64,000 nt of DNA from Xanthomonas boreopolis (GTDB lineage Bacteria > Pseudomonadota > Gammaproteobacteria > Xanthomonadales > Xanthomonadaceae): contig BNBA01000012.1 of the NCBI GenBank assembly GCA_014654535.1, positions 1 to 64,000 on the forward strand. The letters run 5' to 3'. Made by a program: the position numbers and the translations under genes. The notes below the pieces were generated by a model that saw nothing but the letters and a program-made list of their open reading frames with translations, was not told the DNA's origin and did no database searches. This document shows, in pieces, positions 61,397-64,000 of this stretch (within the stretch, counting starts at the first letter, position 1; every line of letters begins with the position of its first letter).

Positions 61397-63283
61397 ATGT
61401 CCAGCCACAGCCAGTTCGCCCTCCTGAAGCAACGCCGCTTCCTGCCGTTCTTCGCCGTACAGGCCCTGGGCGCCTTCAACGACAACGTCTACCGCCAGGC
61501 CATCATCGGCCTGTTGTTCTATCTGGGCGTGGACGAAGCCCAGCGCACGCTCTACACCAACCTCGCCCCGGCGCTGTTCATCCTGCCCTACTTCCTGTTC
61601 TCCGCCATCGCTGGCCAGATCGCGGAAAGGCTGGAGAAGCAGAAGCTGATCGTGATCACCACCACCATGGAGATCGGGATCATGTCGCTGGCGGCGGTCG
61701 GCTTCCTGACCCAGAACATGCCGGTCCTGCTGGTCGCGCTGTTCTGCACCGGGCTGCAGTCCACCCTGTTCGGCCCGGTGAAGTACTCGATCCTGCCGGC
61801 CGTGCTCAAGCCGGAGGAACTCACCGGCGGCAACGGCCTGGTCGAGATGGGCACGTCGATCTCGATCCTGTGCGGCATGATCGTCGGCGGCCTGATCTTC
61901 CAGATCGCCGGCACGCACGGGCCGGAAACGGCCGCCACCGCGGTGATCGCGATCGCGGTGTGCGGCAATCTCTGCGCCCGGCTCATCCCGAAGGTCGATG
62001 CCGGCGCGCCCGGGCTGAAGGTGCGCTGGAACCCGCTGCCGGAGTCGCTGGCGATCATGCGCCTGACCCGCAGGACGCCGGCGGTGCGCAACGCCATCCT
62101 CGGCGTGTCCTGGTTCTGGTTCATCGGCACCGTGCTGACCGCGCAGCTGCCCAGCTACGCGGAGATCAACCTCGGCGGCCACCAGGAGCTGTACGTGTTC
62201 GCGCTGGCGCTGTTCTCGATCGGCACCGGCGCCGGCTCGCTGCTGTGCGAGAAGCTGTCCGGCCGCACGGTCGAGATCGGCCTGGTGCCGCTGGGCGCGT
62301 TCGGCATCAGCGCGTTCCTGCTCGACCTCTACTTCGCCCGTCCGGGGCATGCGCTGCTGGCTGGCCTGGACATCGGCCAGTTCCTGCGCCAGCCGGGCAG
62401 CGGACGGATCGTGTTCGACCTGGTCGGCATCGGCGTGTTCACCGGTTTCTTCGTGGTGCCGCTGTTCGCGCTGATCCAGAGCCGCACGCCCAAGGCCGAG
62501 CTGTCGCGGGTGATCGCGGGCCTGAACATCCAGAACTCGCTGTTCATCGTCACCGCCGCGGTGCTCGGCATCGCGGTGCAGCGCTTCCTCGGCTGGACCA
62601 TCCCGCAGGTGTTCCTGGCGCTGGCGATCGCCAACACGCTGGTGGCGATCTGGATCTTCAGCATCGTGCCCGAGTTCCTGATGCGCCTGCTGAGCTGGAT
62701 GATGGTGCGCACGCTGTACCGGCCGCGCCTGCACGGCATCGAGAAACACGTGCCGGACGAAGGCGCCGCGCTGATCGTCTGCAACCACGTCAGCTACATG
62801 GACGCGCTGATCCTGTCGGCGACGATCCCGCGACCGGTGCGCTTCGTCATGTACTACAAGATCTTCAACATCCCGGTGATGCGCTGGATCTTCCGCACCG
62901 CCAAGGCGATCCCGATCGCCGGCGCCAAGGAGGACCCGGAGCTGATGCAGCGCGCGTTCGATGCGGTCGACGCGGCGCTGGCCGAGGGCGAGCTGGTGTG
63001 CGTCTTCCCGGAGGGCGCGTTGACCAAGGACGGCGATATCGCGCCGTTCAAGTCCGGCGTGGAGAGGATCCTGGCGCGCCGGCCGGTGCCGGTCGTGCCG
63101 ATGGCGCTGCGCGGGATGTGGTCGAGCATGTGGAGCCGGCGCGACTCGCGGATGCGCCGCATGCGCCTGCCGCGGCGCTTCCGCGCGCACGTCGACGTGG
63201 CCGCCGGCGAGCCGATGCCCGGCGACAGCAGCGCCGCGGCCCTGGAAGCGCGCGTGCGCGCGCTGCGCGGCGAGCATGCCTGA
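61397..63283 (+). CDS. LplT-like MFS transporter fused to a PlsC acyltransferase
   Basis: 628 aa. Residues 1-420 form an MFS permease of the LplT type (FFAVQALGAFNDNVYRQAI; LQSTLFGPVKYSILP). Residues about 430-628 are an acyltransferase with NHVSYMDALIL (HX4D), VCVFPEGALTKDG and a VVPMALRG end. LplT flips lysophospholipids inwards and Aas reacylates them; here transporter and acyltransferase are one chain, but the AMP-ligase domain of Aas is missing. It probably recycles lysophospholipids using acyl-ACP or acyl-CoA made elsewhere. Confidence 0.92.
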   Translation: MSSHSQFALLKQRRFLPFFAVQALGAFNDNVYRQAIIGLLFYLGVDEAQRTLYTNLAPALFILPYFLFSAIAGQIAERLEKQKLIVITTTMEIGIMSLAAVGFLTQNMPVLLVALFCTGLQSTLFGPVKYSILPAVLKPEELTGGNGLVEMGTSISILCGMIVGGLIFQIAGTHGPETAATAVIAIAVCGNLCARLIPKVDAGAPGLKVRWNPLPESLAIMRLTRRTPAVRNAILGVSWFWFIGTVLTAQLPSYAEINLGGHQELYVFALALFSIGTGAGSLLCEKLSGRTVEIGLVPLGAFGISAFLLDLYFARPGHALLAGLDIGQFLRQPGSGRIVFDLVGIGVFTGFFVVPLFALIQSRTPKAELSRVIAGLNIQNSLFIVTAAVLGIAVQRFLGWTIPQVFLALAIANTLVAIWIFSIVPEFLMRLLSWMMVRTLYRPRLHGIEKHVPDEGAALIVCNHVSYMDALILSATIPRPVRFVMYYKIFNIPVMRWIFRTAKAIPIAGAKEDPELMQRAFDAVDAALAEGELVCVFPEGALTKDGDIAPFKSGVERILARRPVPVVPMALRGMWSSMWSRRDSRMRRMRLPRRFRAHVDVAAGEPMPGDSSAAALEARVRALRGEHA

Positions 63284-63555
63284 GCCCGCGGCGGATCGCC
63301 TTTGCGATCCGCCGCGGCCATCGCTACGCTGTACCGGCAAGCACGCTGCAGGGGCTCCACTGCATTGCACACGGAAAAGCATCCGCCACGGGGGAGGGCC
63401 ATGTCGACATCGATCAGCGTCGCCGCCGGCCGCCGCCTCCGCGGCCCCGTCACCCTGCCATGGCGCCGGCGCGACGCCCCGTCCGCCGCTCGTCCCTCTT
63501 GTCCCCGCAAGCCCTGCCCACCCTGCATCACCACCCAAGGAAACAGGAGTTCCAC

Positions 63556-63891
63556 ATGAGCGCAGTTCCTCCCGTCACCCCGCCACCGGTCGCCGCCTCC
63601 GAGCCGATCCCGAACCACCTGGCGTGGTCGATCATCTCGACCATCCTGGCCACCTGCCTGTGCTGCCCGGTCGGCCTGATCGGCATCGTCGCCATCGTGT
63701 TCTCCAGCAAGGTCACCACGCTGCTCAACCAGGGCGACATCGAGGGCGCCCGGCGCGCCTCGAACACCGCCAAGACCTGGTGCTGGGTCGCGACCGCGCT
63801 GGCGATCGTCGGCCTGGTCATCAACATCGTCTGGTTCGCCACCGGCGGCATCCAGGCCTACATGGAAATGCTGCAGCAGTACCAGCAGTAA
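63556..63891 (+). CDS. CD225/dispanin-family membrane protein
   Basis: 111 aa. A proline-rich N-terminus, PNHLAWSIISTILATCLCCP (19-38) with the double cysteine of CD225 proteins, GLIGIVAIVFSSKV, a short loop GDIEGARRASNTAKTWC, and a second membrane segment. The family includes eukaryotic IFITM; bacterial roles are unknown. AGGAG precedes the start. Next gene begins ten bases later. Confidence 0.9.
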   Translation: MSAVPPVTPPPVAASEPIPNHLAWSIISTILATCLCCPVGLIGIVAIVFSSKVTTLLNQGDIEGARRASNTAKTWCWVATALAIVGLVINIVWFATGGIQAYMEMLQQYQQ

Positions 63892-63901
63892 GGGCGCGGA
63901 C

Positions 63902-64000
63902 TTGAAGGCCCCGGCCTGGCTCAAGGTCACCGGACTGGCATCGGCCGCGCTCGCGGCCGGTGCCGGCGTCTGGGTGCTGCGCCATTACGACCCCAACGTG
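63902..64000 (+). CDS. 5' part of a DUF2752-like membrane protein
   Basis: 33 codons from a TTG at 63902 to the window edge: LKAPAWLKVTGLASAALAAG, then AGVWVLRHYDPNV. A signal/transmembrane segment followed by RHYDPNV is how DUF2752 proteins begin, and these often accompany CD225 genes. Identification rests on this short stretch. Confidence 0.6.
   Translation, partial: MKAPAWLKVTGLASAALAAGAGVWVLRHYDPNV

Overview
The window is high-GC chromosomal DNA typical of Xanthomonadaceae (Xanthomonas / Stenotrophomonas / Lysobacter / Luteimonas group). The basis is recognition of gene sets rather than a database search: a homodimeric aceE standing alone, a complete mdc malonate decarboxylase operon, groES-groEL under a CIRCE element, accB-accC, prmA-(DUF3426)-fis, purH-purD, a TonB-dependent receptor, and REP-type repeats built on GTGGGAGCGGCTTCAGCC / GTGGGAGCGACTTCAGTC that are abundant in this family.

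Layout. 1-2100: a decayed transposase tail and a lower-GC two-gene unit (PD-(D/E)XK-like protein plus AAA ATPase) behind the aceE terminator. 2170-4860: aceE. 5182-14936: malonate catabolism, read leftwards as mdcA, mdcC, [1.3-kb tandem 120-bp repeat array], mdcD, mdcE, mdcG, mdcB, mdcH, a MatC-type transporter and a GntR regulator. 15115-16834: PadR, a degenerate Fur-like protein and a siderophore-interacting reductase. 16.8-21.1 kb: two loci of large structured dispersed repeats around a YceI lipoprotein, a RutE-type nitroreductase and an ELM1-family protein. 21.1-32.4 kb: a VUT/YhhQ transporter, glnE, a CoA-transferase, a tandem glycine riboswitch with a TRIC-family membrane protein, DAHP synthase with an aromatic-codon leader peptide and attenuator, and a TonB-dependent receptor. 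32.8-47.4 kb: groEL-groES, an endonuclease I remnant, cutA-dsbD, malic enzyme, a MerR/aminotransferase pair, aroQ, accB-[four-helix-bundle insertion]-accC, two small unknown membrane-associated proteins, prmA, a DUF3426 protein and fis. 47.5-53.3 kb: a six-gene lipid/phosphatase operon resembling E. coli ynbABCD, lying between fis and purH. 53.4-64 kb: purH, purD, a YccS-like transporter, an MFS permease/LysR pair, a third dispersed repeat, an LplT-acyltransferase fusion, a CD225/dispanin protein and a truncated gene at the edge.

Functional picture. Acetyl-CoA/malonate metabolism (aceE, mdc, CoA-transferase, malic enzyme, acc), aromatic biosynthesis (aroG, aroQ), purine biosynthesis and membrane-lipid functions dominate. 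The most unusual points are (i) the 10-unit repeat array placed exactly at the mdcC/mdcD ATGA junction, with an uninterrupted frame coupled at both ends; (ii) a recognisable FYFWYYF leader-peptide attenuator before aroG; (iii) the ATPase/nuclease-like pair; (iv) the repeat-bracketed four-helix-bundle gene inside the acc operon; (v) the ynb-like lipid operon; and (vi) dispersed repeats whose stems show compensatory changes. No tRNA, rRNA or CRISPR array was seen.
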